From NCBI RefSeq assembly GCF_003097515.1, contig NZ_CP029188.1, forward strand, positions 2,730,501 through 2,794,500: a stretch of 64,000 nt of DNA, in the 5' to 3' direction. A program made the translations under genes and the position numbers. Under the pieces are notes generated by a model. It was not told the DNA's origin and ran no database searches. It was given only the letters and a program-made list of their open reading frames with translations. Positions 23,495 to 33,065 of the stretch are shown piece by piece. Positions within the stretch are counted from its first letter, which is position 1, and every line of letters starts with the position of its first letter. Source of the DNA: Streptomyces tirandamycinicus. Its GTDB lineage: Bacteria; Actinomycetota; Actinomycetes; Streptomycetales; Streptomycetaceae.

Positions 23495-25390
23495 TCAGCC
23501 GGTACTCAGGGCGAGCACCAGATACTCCTCGTCGCGCGAGACCGATCCGCTCGGTTTGCTGAGCATGGTCTCGGCCAGGAAGAGCCGTCCGCCGCTGTAG
23601 AGGATCTCGGAGTAGTCCACGCCGAAACCGGACTCGGCCTTGCGGACGGCGTCGTCGGAGGGGATCTCCAGCAGCAGCGTCTGCTCGAAGGTGCCTCCGT
23701 CGATGCTGACGATCTGGCCGCCCTTGTCGTAGGGGGGCCGCTTGTAGGCGATGATGTCGCCGCCGTCCATGCGCAGCGGAGAGAGCGTGTACCGGTCTCC
23801 GGCCTCCGCCTTGTCGGCGGTCGGCTTGCCGGTGGCCAGGTCGAACGACACGATCTCGTTGGTGTCGCCGTACTCGCCGCTGCCCTCGTGCTCCTCGGTC
23901 GGCAGGTAGAGGCGGTTGTTGCCGACTGCGATGTGCCGGCAGCTCTCGACCTCGGTGGAACCGCAGCGCGCGGCGAACCGGTCCGCGTCCGCCGAGATCT
24001 TGGCCGTCAGCTTTCCGGTCTTCTCGTCGACGACGAAGAAGTCCGAGATGCCGCTGCCGTCCCCGGCCGTGTCGCCGACGTCGGCGGCGACCACGAGCGG
24101 CCTGGTGGACACGACGCTCGCGTACTCGACGCCCGCGGGCATCCTGAACGAGGACAGCGGCGCGCCGGTCCGCGGGTTCAGGGACTGGACGACGACGTAC
24201 CGGCTCCCGTGGGCGCCGCACTTGCGGACCGCCACCAGGGCCGGGCCGCCGCCGTAGCCCATGTCGTAGCAGTTCTCCGCGTTGGCCTGGGGCTTCCAGC
24301 GGACCGCGCCGGTGGCGAGGTCGAAGGCCGCGCCCCCGTCGGTGCCGCCCGCGGCGACCGTGCCGCCGCCGAGGGTGACCTCGGTGAACCGGGCCTTCTG
24401 GTCGCCCGTTCCCTTCACCGACCCGCTCCACAGCAGCTTGCCGGTGGCGAGGTCGATCGCGCCCACTTCACTGCACTTCTCGTAGTTGCGCGGGGGCTTG
24501 CGCTTGGCGGGCTCGAAGGCGATGGCCGTCTTGCGGTCCTCGGTGGCATGACGCGACGCCGCGCACACCTGGCCGGGAAGCGGGAGGGTCCACTTCACCG
24601 CGCCCGTGGTGAGGTCGTAGCCGACGACGGAGTTGATACCGGTCTTGACGTACAGCTCGTCGGTGACCCACGAACCGCCCACATCGGTGACATCGGTGAC
24701 CTTCGGCTGCGGCAGCCGGAAGGCCACCCTGGCCGTGGTGTTGGACGGTACCTTCTCCTCGCCACCGCCCTCGACGCCCTTGTCCTCGCCGCCGTCCGCT
24801 CCCTGGCCGGAGCCCTTGGCCTGGCCTGCGCGGTCGTCCCCGTCGGTGGCGGCGAACCAGACGCCCGCGCCGATGATCAGCACCACGGCGACGACCGCGG
24901 CGAGGATGATCCGGGCCTGGGTGCTCAGCCTCCTGCCACCGCCCGGCCGCGTGCCGTTCGGCGCGCCGTACTGCTTGCCGTACTGCGGACCGTACTGCGG
25001 ATGCGTCGGCTGCGTCGGATAGCCGTAGCCGTACGGCTGCTGCCCCACCGGCTGTGTCGGGTAGCCGTATCCGTAGCCGTGAGGCTGCTGCCCCACCGGC
25101 TGAGTCGACGGGCCCGCTGCCTGCGGGAAGCCGTAACCCGGCGGGGCCTGCGGATGGCCGTAACCGGGCTGCTGCGGAGGCGGGATGGGCGCACCGAAGC
25201 CGCCCTGCGGGGGCGGCCCGGGCTGCTGCCGGGGCGGGGCGGGTTGCTGCGGCGCCTGGTCCGACTGCCCGCCCGGCTGCTGCGGCTGCTGCTGCGGGTG
25301 TCGCTGCGACTGCTGCTGCTGGCTGGGCGGCTGATCCGGCTCACGCGGCGGCTGGTTGGGCTGGTTGGGAGGCTGGGGTGGTTGTGTCAT
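23495..25390 (-). CDS. Membrane-anchored PQQ-type beta-propeller protein (paralogue A)
   Basis: The protein has 631 residues from ATG 25390. Residues 1 to about 155 are cytoplasmic and extremely Pro/Gln/Gly/Tyr-rich (QQPHGYGYG- and QQPYGYGYP-like repeats). One membrane segment follows (IILAAVVAVVLIIGAGVW, about 160-180), then an external domain of about 430 residues built of PQQ/WD-type propeller blades, with recurrent DLATGKLLWSG, DLATGAVRWKP and DLATGKPTADK. No quinoprotein catalytic set is evident, so a structural or binding role is likelier. It lies 79 bases downstream of paralogue B and has the same architecture, indicating gene duplication. Confidence 0.8.
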   Translation of the reverse strand: MTQPPQPPNQPNQPPREPDQPPSQQQQSQRHPQQQPQQPGGQSDQAPQQPAPPRQQPGPPPQGGFGAPIPPPQQPGYGHPQAPPGYGFPQAAGPSTQPVGQQPHGYGYGYPTQPVGQQPYGYGYPTQPTHPQYGPQYGKQYGAPNGTRPGGGRRLSTQARIILAAVVAVVLIIGAGVWFAATDGDDRAGQAKGSGQGADGGEDKGVEGGGEEKVPSNTTARVAFRLPQPKVTDVTDVGGSWVTDELYVKTGINSVVGYDLTTGAVKWTLPLPGQVCAASRHATEDRKTAIAFEPAKRKPPRNYEKCSEVGAIDLATGKLLWSGSVKGTGDQKARFTEVTLGGGTVAAGGTDGGAAFDLATGAVRWKPQANAENCYDMGYGGGPALVAVRKCGAHGSRYVVVQSLNPRTGAPLSSFRMPAGVEYASVVSTRPLVVAADVGDTAGDGSGISDFFVVDEKTGKLTAKISADADRFAARCGSTEVESCRHIAVGNNRLYLPTEEHEGSGEYGDTNEIVSFDLATGKPTADKAEAGDRYTLSPLRMDGGDIIAYKRPPYDKGGQIVSIDGGTFEQTLLLEIPSDDAVRKAESGFGVDYSEILYSGGRLFLAETMLSKPSGSVSRDEEYLVLALSTG

Positions 25391-25469
25391 GCCTGCGTAC
25401 CTCTGAGGGGTTGCGAGAAGGAAACGACTCGTCCCGGCCGTCCGGATCGGGGCGTCCGGCCGGGCACGG

Positions 25470-27311
25470 TCACTGCCCGAAGGCCATCATCGTCTTGGTC
25501 TCCTTCTCCTCCTCGTCGTTGCTCGCGCTGACCCGGCCGCTGGTGATGACGAAGCGGCCGTCGTGGTAGGCCAACCTGGGGTCCCAGAAGGTTCGCTCGA
25601 TGGAGGACGTCGACGCGGGGTTGCGCAGCAGTACGGTGGGCTTGCCGCCGGTCGGCGCCAGCGTCGCCACCGCGCCGCCCGCGTCGTACTTCGGCTCCAC
25701 GTACAGCAGGACGTTCGGGCCTTCCATCCGGAGAGGGATCATCGTCTGCTCGGCGGGAGCGTCCGCGCGCCACTTGCGTTTGCCGGTGTCGAGGTCGAAC
25801 GCCACCACGGAGTTGGTACGGGCCGCACCACCCGTCCGGGGCTCCGTCGCCATGTAGAAGGTGTCGGCGTCGGCCGCCACGCCGACGCAGCCCTCAAGGA
25901 TCTCGCCGAAGACGACGAAGCCGCCACCGCAGCGCGGCCGGTAGCGGTCGGTGCCGCCGTCGATCTGCGAACGCAGCGTCCCGTTCGCGTTGAGCGCGAT
26001 GACGCTCCACTTCTTGCGGTCGGGCTGCGACAGCGAGACGACCAGGGGGCTGACCGAATAGACCTTGTCGACCTGCCAGTCGACCGGGAGCTTGTACGTC
26101 CATCTGGCCTTGCCGGTGGCCGGGTCCAGCTCCTGGAGCTGCTCCTGGGTCTTGCCGTAGTCGCCGGTGCGGCAGGTCTCCGCGGCGATCAGCTTCGGGC
26201 CGCCGGCGAACGCCTGCGGCTGGCAGTTGCCCGGCAGCTTGCCGAAGAGCGGGGCGCCGTCGCTGATCCGGAATGCCTCGCCGTTGCCCGTGCGGGCGGC
26301 GGTCACGGTGTTGCCGCTGATCGCCAGGGTGACGCTGGACAGCAGGTCGAAGGCGCCCTTCTTGGTGATCGTCTTCTGCCAGCCCGTCTTGCCGGTGCGG
26401 AGGTCGACGAGCTGCAGCCGAGTGCAGTCGGCCTTGCCGCCCGTGCCGTCCTTGTAGGCAATGACGATCTTGCCGTCGTCGGTGCCGCGGACCGGGGCCG
26501 CGCACAGCTCGGCGGGCAGCGGCAGGCTCCACTTCTTGCCGCCGTCGTCGGCGGAGTAGCCGGCGAGCTCCTTGTACATGCCCTTGACGACGATGTCGCC
26601 GGCGAACCACGGGCCGTACACCGTCGCGCCGTTGCGCGGCAGGTCGACGTCGTTCTTGGCCAGCCAGAGCACCTTGGACTCGCCGTCCTTCCGGCCCGCG
26701 TTGAGGTCGTCCACCTCCTTCCGCCCGGTGCCGTTGCCGCCGCCCTGGTCGACCGGCTCCGAACCGGTCGGCTGCGGGCCGCCGGACCGCTTGGCGTCCG
26801 GCCTGGGGTCGTCCTCACCGCCGCCGAGCGCGAGCCAGGCGCCGCCGCCGATGACGAGGACCGCCGCCAGGGCCGCGCCGATGATCGCGGCGGGCTTGCC
26901 CCTGAAGAAGGTGCGGCTGCCGCCGCCGGGAGGGGGCGGGAAGGGCGCGCCCGGGTACTGCGGCTGGGTGGGGTGTGGGCCGTACGGACCGGGCTGCGGG
27001 TACGGACCGGGCTGCTGACCGTACGGACCGGGCTGCGCGTAGGGGCCGGGCTGGGTGTACGGCCCTGGCTGACCGTACGGACCGGGCTGCTGGGCATACG
27101 GAAGGGGCTGCATGTACGGCTCGGGCCGACCGTACGGGCCGGGCTGACCGTATGGCTCGGGCTGACCGTACGAGCCGGGTTGACCGGGCTGACCGGGAGC
27201 CTGCGGCGGCGTGGGCGGCGGCTGCGCGGGCTGCGGAGGACCGTCCTGCCGAGGGGTCTGCGGAGATTCGGAGCCCTCCTGCGGCGGTTGCTGGCCGGGT
27301 GGCTGAGTCAT
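25470..27311 (-). CDS. Membrane-anchored PQQ-type beta-propeller protein (paralogue B)
   Basis: The protein has 613 residues from ATG 27311, preceded by GGGGAAGAG; an upstream in-frame start is less likely. The N-terminal ~150 residues are Pro/Gly/Gln/Tyr-rich with many GPYGQP-like repeats. A membrane segment (AAIIGAALAAVLVIGGGAWLAL) leads to an external propeller with DLRTGKTGWQKT, DPATGKARWTYK and DLDTGKRKWRAD blade signatures. The repeats and blade order match paralogue A, which follows 79 bases downstream. Pro/Gln-rich cytoplasmic tails of this type are common in Streptomyces membrane proteins and may cluster or recruit partners. No enzymatic residues are recognised. Confidence 0.8.
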   Translation of the reverse strand: MTQPPGQQPPQEGSESPQTPRQDGPPQPAQPPPTPPQAPGQPGQPGSYGQPEPYGQPGPYGRPEPYMQPLPYAQQPGPYGQPGPYTQPGPYAQPGPYGQQPGPYPQPGPYGPHPTQPQYPGAPFPPPPGGGSRTFFRGKPAAIIGAALAAVLVIGGGAWLALGGGEDDPRPDAKRSGGPQPTGSEPVDQGGGNGTGRKEVDDLNAGRKDGESKVLWLAKNDVDLPRNGATVYGPWFAGDIVVKGMYKELAGYSADDGGKKWSLPLPAELCAAPVRGTDDGKIVIAYKDGTGGKADCTRLQLVDLRTGKTGWQKTITKKGAFDLLSSVTLAISGNTVTAARTGNGEAFRISDGAPLFGKLPGNCQPQAFAGGPKLIAAETCRTGDYGKTQEQLQELDPATGKARWTYKLPVDWQVDKVYSVSPLVVSLSQPDRKKWSVIALNANGTLRSQIDGGTDRYRPRCGGGFVVFGEILEGCVGVAADADTFYMATEPRTGGAARTNSVVAFDLDTGKRKWRADAPAEQTMIPLRMEGPNVLLYVEPKYDAGGAVATLAPTGGKPTVLLRNPASTSSIERTFWDPRLAYHDGRFVITSGRVSASNDEEEKETKTMMAFGQ

Positions 27312-27468
27312 CGGCTCTTCCCCCTTTGTGCGGCCCGCTGCCCGACCGGCCTCCCCCGCGATTCCTTCGGGTATACACCTTGGGAAATGGAGCGAATCGG
27401 ACATGGATTCCGCAACGTCACGTCGTTCGAGCGGGGTTTCTTTCTATCACCCGGAGCATGTCAAGAAG

Positions 27469-27508
27469 CGGGCCGGTCCGCCCCTGTACCCAAGGGAGGA
27501 CCGGCCCG
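27469..27508 (-). terminator. Terminator hairpin after the ABC-F gene
   Basis: CGGGCCGGTCC (27469-27479) and GGACCGGCCCG (27498-27508) are perfect reverse complements. The hairpin lies 37 bases downstream of the ABC-F stop on the minus strand. Confidence 0.6.
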
Positions 27509-27544
27509 TGATGCCGCTGTTACGCGGCCGCCGCGCGACGCCGC

Positions 27545-29350
27545 CTACGCGTCCTCGGCCAGTTCGAGCCAGCGCATTTCCAACTCTGCGCGCTCGGCGG
27601 AGAGTTCACGGAGCCGCGTGTCGAGTTCCGCCACTTTCTCGAAATCGGTGGCGTTTTCGGCGATCTGCGAATGCAGCACGGACTCCTTTTCGGAGACCTT
27701 GTCGAGCTGCCGCTCGATCTTCTGCAGCTCCTTCTTCGCGGCCCGCTGGTCCGCCGCGGACTTCTCGGTTCCGGCGGGCTTCGCGGGAGCGGCCGGCGCG
27801 GGGGCCGCGGCCTGCAGCACCTTCGCCCGGCGCTCCAGGTACTCGTCGATGCCGCGCGGGAGCATCCGCAGGGTCGCGTCGCCGAGGAGCGCCAGCACCC
27901 GGTCGGTGGTGCGCTCGACGAAGAAGCGGTCGTGGGAGATCACGACCATCGAGCCCGGCCAGCCGTCGAGGAGGTCCTCCAGCTGCGTCAGGGTCTCGAT
28001 GTCGAGGTCGTTGGTGGGCTCGTCGAGGAAGAGGACGTTCGGCTCGTCCATCAGCAGCCGCAGCAACTGGAGCCGGCGCCGCTCACCGCCGGACAGGTCG
28101 CCGACCGGGATCCACTGCTTCTCCTTCGAGAAGCCGAACTGCTCGCAGAGCTGACCCGCGGTCATCTCCCGGCCCTTGCCGAGGTCGACGCGGTCGCGGA
28201 TCTGCTGGACCGCCTCCAGGACCCGCAGGTTCGGGTCGAGTTCGGTGACGTCCTGGGAGAGGTAGGCCAGCCGCACGGTCTTCCCGGTGACGATCCGCCC
28301 GGCGGTGGGCTGCCGTTCGCCGTCGCTGCCCGCCGCCTCGGCCATGGCGCGGAGCAGGGAGGTCTTGCCCGCGCCGTTCACGCCGACCAGGCCGATCCGG
28401 TCGCCGGGGCCGAGCTGCCAGGTCAGATGCTTCAGAAGGACCTTCGGCCCGGCCTGGACGGTGACGTCCTCCAGGTCGAAGACGGTCTTGCCGAGCCGCG
28501 AGGTGGCGAACTTCATCAGCTCGGAGGTGTCGCGCGGCGGCGGCACGTCCTTGATCAGCTCGTTGGCGGCCTCGACGCGGAAGCGGGGCTTGGACGTCCG
28601 CGCCGGGGCTCCCCGGCGCAGCCAGGCGAGTTCCTTGCGGACGAGGTTCTGCCGCTTGGTCTCCTCGGTGGCGGCGATGCGCTCCCGCTCGGCGCGGGCG
28701 AAGACGTAGTCGGAGTAGCCGCCCTCGTACTCGTATACCGTGCCGCGCTGGACGTCCCACATCCGGGTGCAGACCTGGTCGAGGAACCAGCGGTCGTGGG
28801 TGACGCAGACCAGTGCCGAGCGGCGCGCCTGGAGGTGTTTGGCGAGCCAGGCGATGCCCTCGACGTCCAGGTGGTTGGTGGGCTCGTCGAGGACGATCAG
28901 GTCCTGCTCGGCGATCAGCAGCTTGGCGAGCGCGATCCGGCGCCGCTCGCCGCCGGAGAGCGGCGCGATCACGGTGTCCAGGCCCTGCGGGAAGCCCGGC
29001 AGGTCGAGCCCGCCGAACAGGCCGGTGAGCACATCGCGGATCTTGGCGTTGCCGGCCCACTCGTGGTCGGCGAGATCGCCGATGACCTCGTGGCGGATGG
29101 TGGCGGCGGGGTCGAGCGAGTCGTGCTGGGTGAGCACCCCGATGTGCAACCCGCCGCTGTGGGTGACCCGGCCGGTGTCCGGCTCCTCCAGCCCGGCGAG
29201 CATCCGGATCAGGGTCGTCTTGCCGTCTCCGTTGCGGCCCACGACTCCGATGCGGTCCCCCTCGGAGACGCCGAGCGACACGCCGTCGAGCAGGGCGCGG
29301 GTGCCGTACACCTTGCTGACTGCCTCGACATTGACCAGGTTGACGGCCAT
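27545..29350 (-). CDS. ABC-F family ATPase (Uup/EttA-like ribosome-associated factor)
   Basis: The protein has 601 residues from ATG 29350, with AGGAG close upstream; 17 extra upstream codons are not conserved-looking. Two ABC modules sit in tandem without membrane segments: first Walker A GRNGDGKTTL, signature LSGGERRRIALAK, Walker B LIVLDEPTNHLD; second GVNGAGKTSL, LSGGERRRLQLLR, LFLDEPTNDLD. The linker between them (about 250-310) is charged. The C-terminus (about 535-601) is a predicted coiled coil (KKELQKIERQLDKVSEKESVL), as in Uup. Such proteins act on translating ribosomes; some give antibiotic protection, but the Uup-like C-terminal coiled coil favours a housekeeping role. Confidence 0.9.
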   Translation of the reverse strand: MAVNLVNVEAVSKVYGTRALLDGVSLGVSEGDRIGVVGRNGDGKTTLIRMLAGLEEPDTGRVTHSGGLHIGVLTQHDSLDPAATIRHEVIGDLADHEWAGNAKIRDVLTGLFGGLDLPGFPQGLDTVIAPLSGGERRRIALAKLLIAEQDLIVLDEPTNHLDVEGIAWLAKHLQARRSALVCVTHDRWFLDQVCTRMWDVQRGTVYEYEGGYSDYVFARAERERIAATEETKRQNLVRKELAWLRRGAPARTSKPRFRVEAANELIKDVPPPRDTSELMKFATSRLGKTVFDLEDVTVQAGPKVLLKHLTWQLGPGDRIGLVGVNGAGKTSLLRAMAEAAGSDGERQPTAGRIVTGKTVRLAYLSQDVTELDPNLRVLEAVQQIRDRVDLGKGREMTAGQLCEQFGFSKEKQWIPVGDLSGGERRRLQLLRLLMDEPNVLFLDEPTNDLDIETLTQLEDLLDGWPGSMVVISHDRFFVERTTDRVLALLGDATLRMLPRGIDEYLERRAKVLQAAAPAPAAPAKPAGTEKSAADQRAAKKELQKIERQLDKVSEKESVLHSQIAENATDFEKVAELDTRLRELSAERAELEMRWLELAEDA

Positions 29351-29638
29351 TTCTCTCCTGACAGGGGGATCGATCGACCTACCAGGGTAGTCGGGGCGCA
29401 CCGCGCCCGGTCCGCGCGTACGGTGCGCGACCGTACACCCGCGAAGTGTGGACGGTACGTGTCCGTTCCCTGACGCTGGGTGAGTCGAGCGAGTGGACGT
29501 CGCCCGGCCGCGTCGGCGTCATGGGCCTCGTCGGCGTCGGCGCCATCGGCGGCGTCATCGGCCTCGTCGACGTCATCGGCAGCGGGGGCGCACTGTGACG
29601 CCCCTCGACGCACCCGGACGCACCTGGAGGTGGCGGAA

Positions 29639-30463
29639 GTGGCCGCAGTGGACGACGAGCCCGTGCCGTCGGACAGCCTGAAGACCTTCGGGGCGTTCGT
29701 ACAGGGACTGCGGGAGCACGCGGGGCTGACACGGGAGGCCTTCGCGCCGATGGTGGGCTTCTCCCGGCACACGGTGGCCTCGATCGAGCTGGGCCGCCGG
29801 ATGCCGGACACGCAGTTCGTGGAGCTGGCGGAGGTGGCGCTGGGCAACACGGGCGCGCTGCGGCGGGCGTTCGGGCATCTGACGCGGCAGCCGGGACTGG
29901 CGTCGTGGTTCCGCGAGTGGGCGCGGCGGGAACGGACGGCGGTGAGCCTGTGCACCTACGAGTGCCGGATGGTGCCGGGGCTGCTGCAGTCGGAGGGGTA
30001 CCTGCGGGCCCTGTACGAGAACGAGGTGCCGCCTCTGTCCGACGAACAGGTGGAGAGCCAGATCGCCGCCCGGCTGGAACGGCAGCGGCTCCTGCGTGAA
30101 CGGCCCAACGTGCCCTTCAGCTTCATCGTCACGGAGGCGGTCTTCCGGCAGCGGCTCGGTGGTACGGAGATCACCCGGCAGATGCTCGACCATGTGCTGG
30201 CGAGTAGCGCCCCGCGGAACGTGACGCTTCAGATCATGCCGACCGCCTGCGAGTTCCACGCCTGTCTCGCGGGAATGTTGCAGCTCCTGGAAGGGCCGGA
30301 CGGGAAGCGGTACGCCTACTCGGAGGGGCAGAGGAACGGCCGTCTGATCAGCGACCCGAAAGAGGTGGTCCCGCTCCAACAGGCGTATGACACACTGCGC
30401 TCACAGGCCCTCACCCCCAGCGAGTCACGGGGTCTGCTGGAGCGAATCCGAGGAGCGCTATGA
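29639..30463 (+). CDS. XRE-family regulator with DUF5753 (Scr1-type)
   Basis: The protein has 274 residues if it starts at GTG 29639, eight bases after GGAGG. The frame extends further upstream only as low-complexity Ala/Ser. The N-terminal HTH is FVQGLREHAGLTREAFAPM then GFSRHTVASIELGRRMP (about residues 18-60). The DUF5753 domain follows, with the usual ECRMVPGLLQSEGYLRAL and FIVTEAVFRQRLGG motifs. In Streptomyces these proteins come with DUF397 partners (BldB/WhiJ-related systems) that affect development or antibiotic production. The ATGA overlap with the next gene shows such a pair. Confidence 0.9.
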   Translation: MAAVDDEPVPSDSLKTFGAFVQGLREHAGLTREAFAPMVGFSRHTVASIELGRRMPDTQFVELAEVALGNTGALRRAFGHLTRQPGLASWFREWARRERTAVSLCTYECRMVPGLLQSEGYLRALYENEVPPLSDEQVESQIAARLERQRLLRERPNVPFSFIVTEAVFRQRLGGTEITRQMLDHVLASSAPRNVTLQIMPTACEFHACLAGMLQLLEGPDGKRYAYSEGQRNGRLISDPKEVVPLQQAYDTLRSQALTPSESRGLLERIRGAL

Positions 30464-30705
30464 GCACCGCAGAACTCGCCTGGTTCAAGTCCAGCTACAG
30501 CAGCGCCCAGGGCGACAGCTGTGTCGAAGTCGCCCTGGACTGGCACAAGTCCAGCTACAGCAGCGCCCAGGGTGATGACTGCGTCGAGGTCGCCGCCTGC
30601 CCCGGTACCGTCCACGTCCGCGACTCCAAGGTCCCCGACGGCCCTCAGCTCGCCGTCCCCGCCGCCGTCTGGTCAGCGTTCGTCTCGGCGTACGGCGAAG
30701 CCTGA
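30460..30705 (+). CDS. DUF397 protein with duplicated core motif
   Basis: The protein has 81 residues from ATG 30460, which overlaps the XRE gene stop by 4 bases. DUF397 proteins carry one WxKSSYS...CVEVA motif and act with the adjacent XRE/DUF5753 regulator, often as an antagonist. Here the motif occurs twice in a row: AWFKSSYSSAQGDSCVEVA and DWHKSSYSSAQGDDCVEVA, from a tandem duplication of 60 bases (about 30477-30536 and 30537-30596). The usual VRDSKVPDG and C-terminal VWSAFV follow. The 3' end overlaps the convergent acyltransferase gene by 33 bases. Confidence 0.9.
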   Translation: MSTAELAWFKSSYSSAQGDSCVEVALDWHKSSYSSAQGDDCVEVAACPGTVHVRDSKVPDGPQLAVPAAVWSAFVSAYGEA

Positions 30706-31998
30706 CCGTTCCACCAGCCACCAGCCCGCCAGCGCCATCCCGACCGCGGCCGGGGCGCTGACCGGCACCGCGATCAGGGTGGCCGTGCGGCCTTCGAGCA
30801 GACCGGCGAAGCCGACCATGGACAGGCCGAGCACTCCGAACAGGCAGAGGGTGATGCCGAGCGCGGCGAGCGGGCCCGAGCCGGGCCGGACCGGTGCGGG
30901 TGAGGGCTGTTCGAAGCCGCGGAACGCGGCGACCAGCAGCGCCGTGAGGAGCGCAGCCGCGGCTATCCGTAGCGGGGTCTGCGCCCACCAGGCGGCCGAG
31001 GCCGGTTCGGGCAGCGTGACGCCCGCGGCGAGCAGCGCGCCGTAGACGCCGAGCATCGCGGTCAGATGCCACAGGAACGCGGTCATGGCGACGCCGTTCG
31101 CGGCGACGACGCCGCGCCAGAGCCGGGGCCGGGCCACCAGCCGGGCGCCGGGTCCGCGCAGCAGCTCCACCGCGCCGACCAGCCACAGGCCGTGGCAGAG
31201 CAGCGCCAGCGTGGGCGGGGCCATGTTGGAGACCTTCTCCCCCGGCATGCCGACCATGGACAGCGGGTACGGCCCGGCCGCCACCAGCAGCGCGGCCCCG
31301 GCCAGCCCCGTCGCCGCCAGCGCCGAGGGCAGCCGGAGGCGTCCGTCGGCCCGCAGGAAGCCGAGCTGGTGCACGGCCAGCCAGACGAAGGCGAAGTTCA
31401 GGAACTCCACGAAGGGGACACCGAGCGTGAAGCGGAGCACGTCCACCAGGACCGCGCCGGCGACGAGCGCCCCGAACGCGCCCCAGCCGTACCGCTCGTG
31501 CAGCTTCAGCAGCGGCGGGGTGAAGGCGACCATCGCCAGGTAGATCCCGATGAACCACAGCGGCTGGGTGACGAGCCGCAGCGAGACACCGGTCAACCCG
31601 GCGCCACCGCCGAGCAGTTGCACCAGCAGCGCGGCCGCGCCCCAGACGAGCACGAAGACCATGGTGGGCCGCAGCAGTCGCCGCAGCCGCGCCCGCAGGA
31701 ACGCCGCGTACGGCGAGGCGCCGTCGCCCGCGGGGTGCCTGCGGCGCAGGGAGCGGTAGGAGAGGGCGTGCGAGAAGCCTCCGACGAAGAAGAACACCGG
31801 CATGATCTGCAGTGCCCAGGTGAGGAGTTGGAGCTCCGGCACGACGGCGAGCAGATTGCCGACGCCGTCGGCGGTGACGGCGGCCATCAGCCAGTGCCCC
31901 ACCACGACGGTCCCCAGCGAGACGACCCTCAGCAGGTCGACATAGCGGTCCCGGGTGTCCGGTGTCGCCTCGGCGAGCGCTCGTACACGTGATCCCAT
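30673..31998 (-). CDS. Acyltransferase 3 family membrane protein
   Basis: The protein has 441 residues from ATG 31998 (MGSRVRALAEATPDTRDRY); 52 upstream codons in frame are low-complexity. It is a multi-pass membrane acyltransferase: RYVDLLRVVSLGTVVVGHWL near the start has the Arg and catalytic His typical of the family. PVFFFVGGFSHALS follows, then about ten hydrophobic segments. Such enzymes O-acylate cell-surface glycans or exported metabolites. The substrate is not evident. It is convergent with DUF397, with a 33-base overlap. The stop shares DNA with the end of that gene, so no room exists for a terminator. Confidence 0.85.
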   Translation of the reverse strand: MGSRVRALAEATPDTRDRYVDLLRVVSLGTVVVGHWLMAAVTADGVGNLLAVVPELQLLTWALQIMPVFFFVGGFSHALSYRSLRRRHPAGDGASPYAAFLRARLRRLLRPTMVFVLVWGAAALLVQLLGGGAGLTGVSLRLVTQPLWFIGIYLAMVAFTPPLLKLHERYGWGAFGALVAGAVLVDVLRFTLGVPFVEFLNFAFVWLAVHQLGFLRADGRLRLPSALAATGLAGAALLVAAGPYPLSMVGMPGEKVSNMAPPTLALLCHGLWLVGAVELLRGPGARLVARPRLWRGVVAANGVAMTAFLWHLTAMLGVYGALLAAGVTLPEPASAAWWAQTPLRIAAAALLTALLVAAFRGFEQPSPAPVRPGSGPLAALGITLCLFGVLGLSMVGFAGLLEGRTATLIAVPVSAPAAVGMALAGWWLVERSGFAVRRDER

Positions 31999-32171
31999 GC
32001 GCCCACGGTCCCGCCCGGGGCGCATGGACGGGAGGGTGTTCGTACTCAACCGGTGCCTGAGTATGCGCGAGAAGCCTCGCCGTGCTCGGCTGGGCTGGGC
32101 TGGGCTCGGAGGGCTGCCGCCGACGGCTGACGGCTGACGGCTGCCAACGGCCAACGGCCAACGGCCAACGG

Positions 32172-33065
32172 CTACAGAATCGTCGCCCCCGGGGCCGGGG
32201 CCTCGGCGACACGCGCCGTGCGGCAGGTCCCCGACGCGAGCAGCGTCTCGGCGATCTGCCTCGCCGCGTCCGCGTCCTTGGCGAGAAACGCCGTCGTCGG
32301 TCCCGAGCCCGAGACCAGCGCGGCCAGCGCCCCCGCGTCGGTGCCGGTGCGCAGCGTGGCCGCGAGCGACGGGCGCAGCGAGAGGGCCGCGGGCTGGAGG
32401 TCGTTGACGAGTGCGGCGGCCAGCGCGCCCGCGTCGCCGGTGCGCAGGGCGTCCAGCAGCAGCGGGGACGCCACCGGCGCGGGGACGTCGGCGCCGTCGT
32501 TGAGCCGGTCGAACTCCCGGTAGACCGCGGGGGTGGACAGCCCTCCGTCGGCGACGGCGAAGACCCAGTGGAACGCCCCGCCGACGGGCAGCCCGGTGAG
32601 CCGCTCGCCGCGGCCGGTGCCGAGGGCGGCGCCCCCGACCAGGCTGAACGGCACATCGCTGCCGAGGTCGGCGCAGATGTCGAGGAGGTCCTCTCGGGGG
32701 GCGCCGGTTGACCAGAGGGCGTCGCAGGCGAGGAGCGCGCCCGCGCCGTCGGCGCTGCCGCCCGCCATTCCGCCGGCGACGGGGATGTCCTTGTCGATGT
32801 GGATGTGCACGGCCGGGTCGATCCCGTACCGGGCGGCGAGCAGTTCCGCGGCGCGCGCGGCGAGGTTCGTCCGGTCCAGTGGCACCTGGTCCGCGCCGGG
32901 GCCCGAGCAGCTCACGGTCAGCGACTCGGCGGGGGTGACGGTGATCTCGTCGTACAGCCCGACGGCCAGGAACACGTTGGCCAGGTCGTGGTACCCGTCG
33001 TCGCGGACCCCGCCGACGGCCAGCTGCACGTTGACCTTGGCCGGTACCCGTACGGTGACGCTCAC
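32172..33065 (-). CDS. ispE: 4-diphosphocytidyl-2-C-methyl-D-erythritol kinase
   Basis: The protein has 297 residues from GTG 33065, overlapping the rsmA stop by 4 bases. It is a GHMP kinase: [15 protein letters not shown] with the substrate-binding Lys and Asn, [10 protein letters not shown], the ATP-binding Gly-rich loop [17 protein letters not shown], and a C-terminal [12 protein letters not shown] loop. It phosphorylates CDP-methylerythritol in the MEP pathway to isoprenoids. Order rpfB-rsmA-ispE with 4-base overlaps points to one transcript with coupled translation. This trio is conserved in actinobacteria. A repeat-rich spacer (ACGGCTGACGGCTG- and CCAACGG-like words, about 32117-32170) follows the stop. 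Confidence 0.96.
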   Translation of the reverse strand: MSVTVRVPAKVNVQLAVGGVRDDGYHDLANVFLAVGLYDEITVTPAESLTVSCSGPGADQVPLDRTNLAARAAELLAARYGIDPAVHIHIDKDIPVAGGMAGGSADGAGALLACDALWSTGAPREDLLDICADLGSDVPFSLVGGAALGTGRGERLTGLPVGGAFHWVFAVADGGLSTPAVYREFDRLNDGADVPAPVASPLLLDALRTGDAGALAAALVNDLQPAALSLRPSLAATLRTGTDAGALAALVSGSGPTTAFLAKDADAARQIAETLLASGTCRTARVAEAPAPGATIL

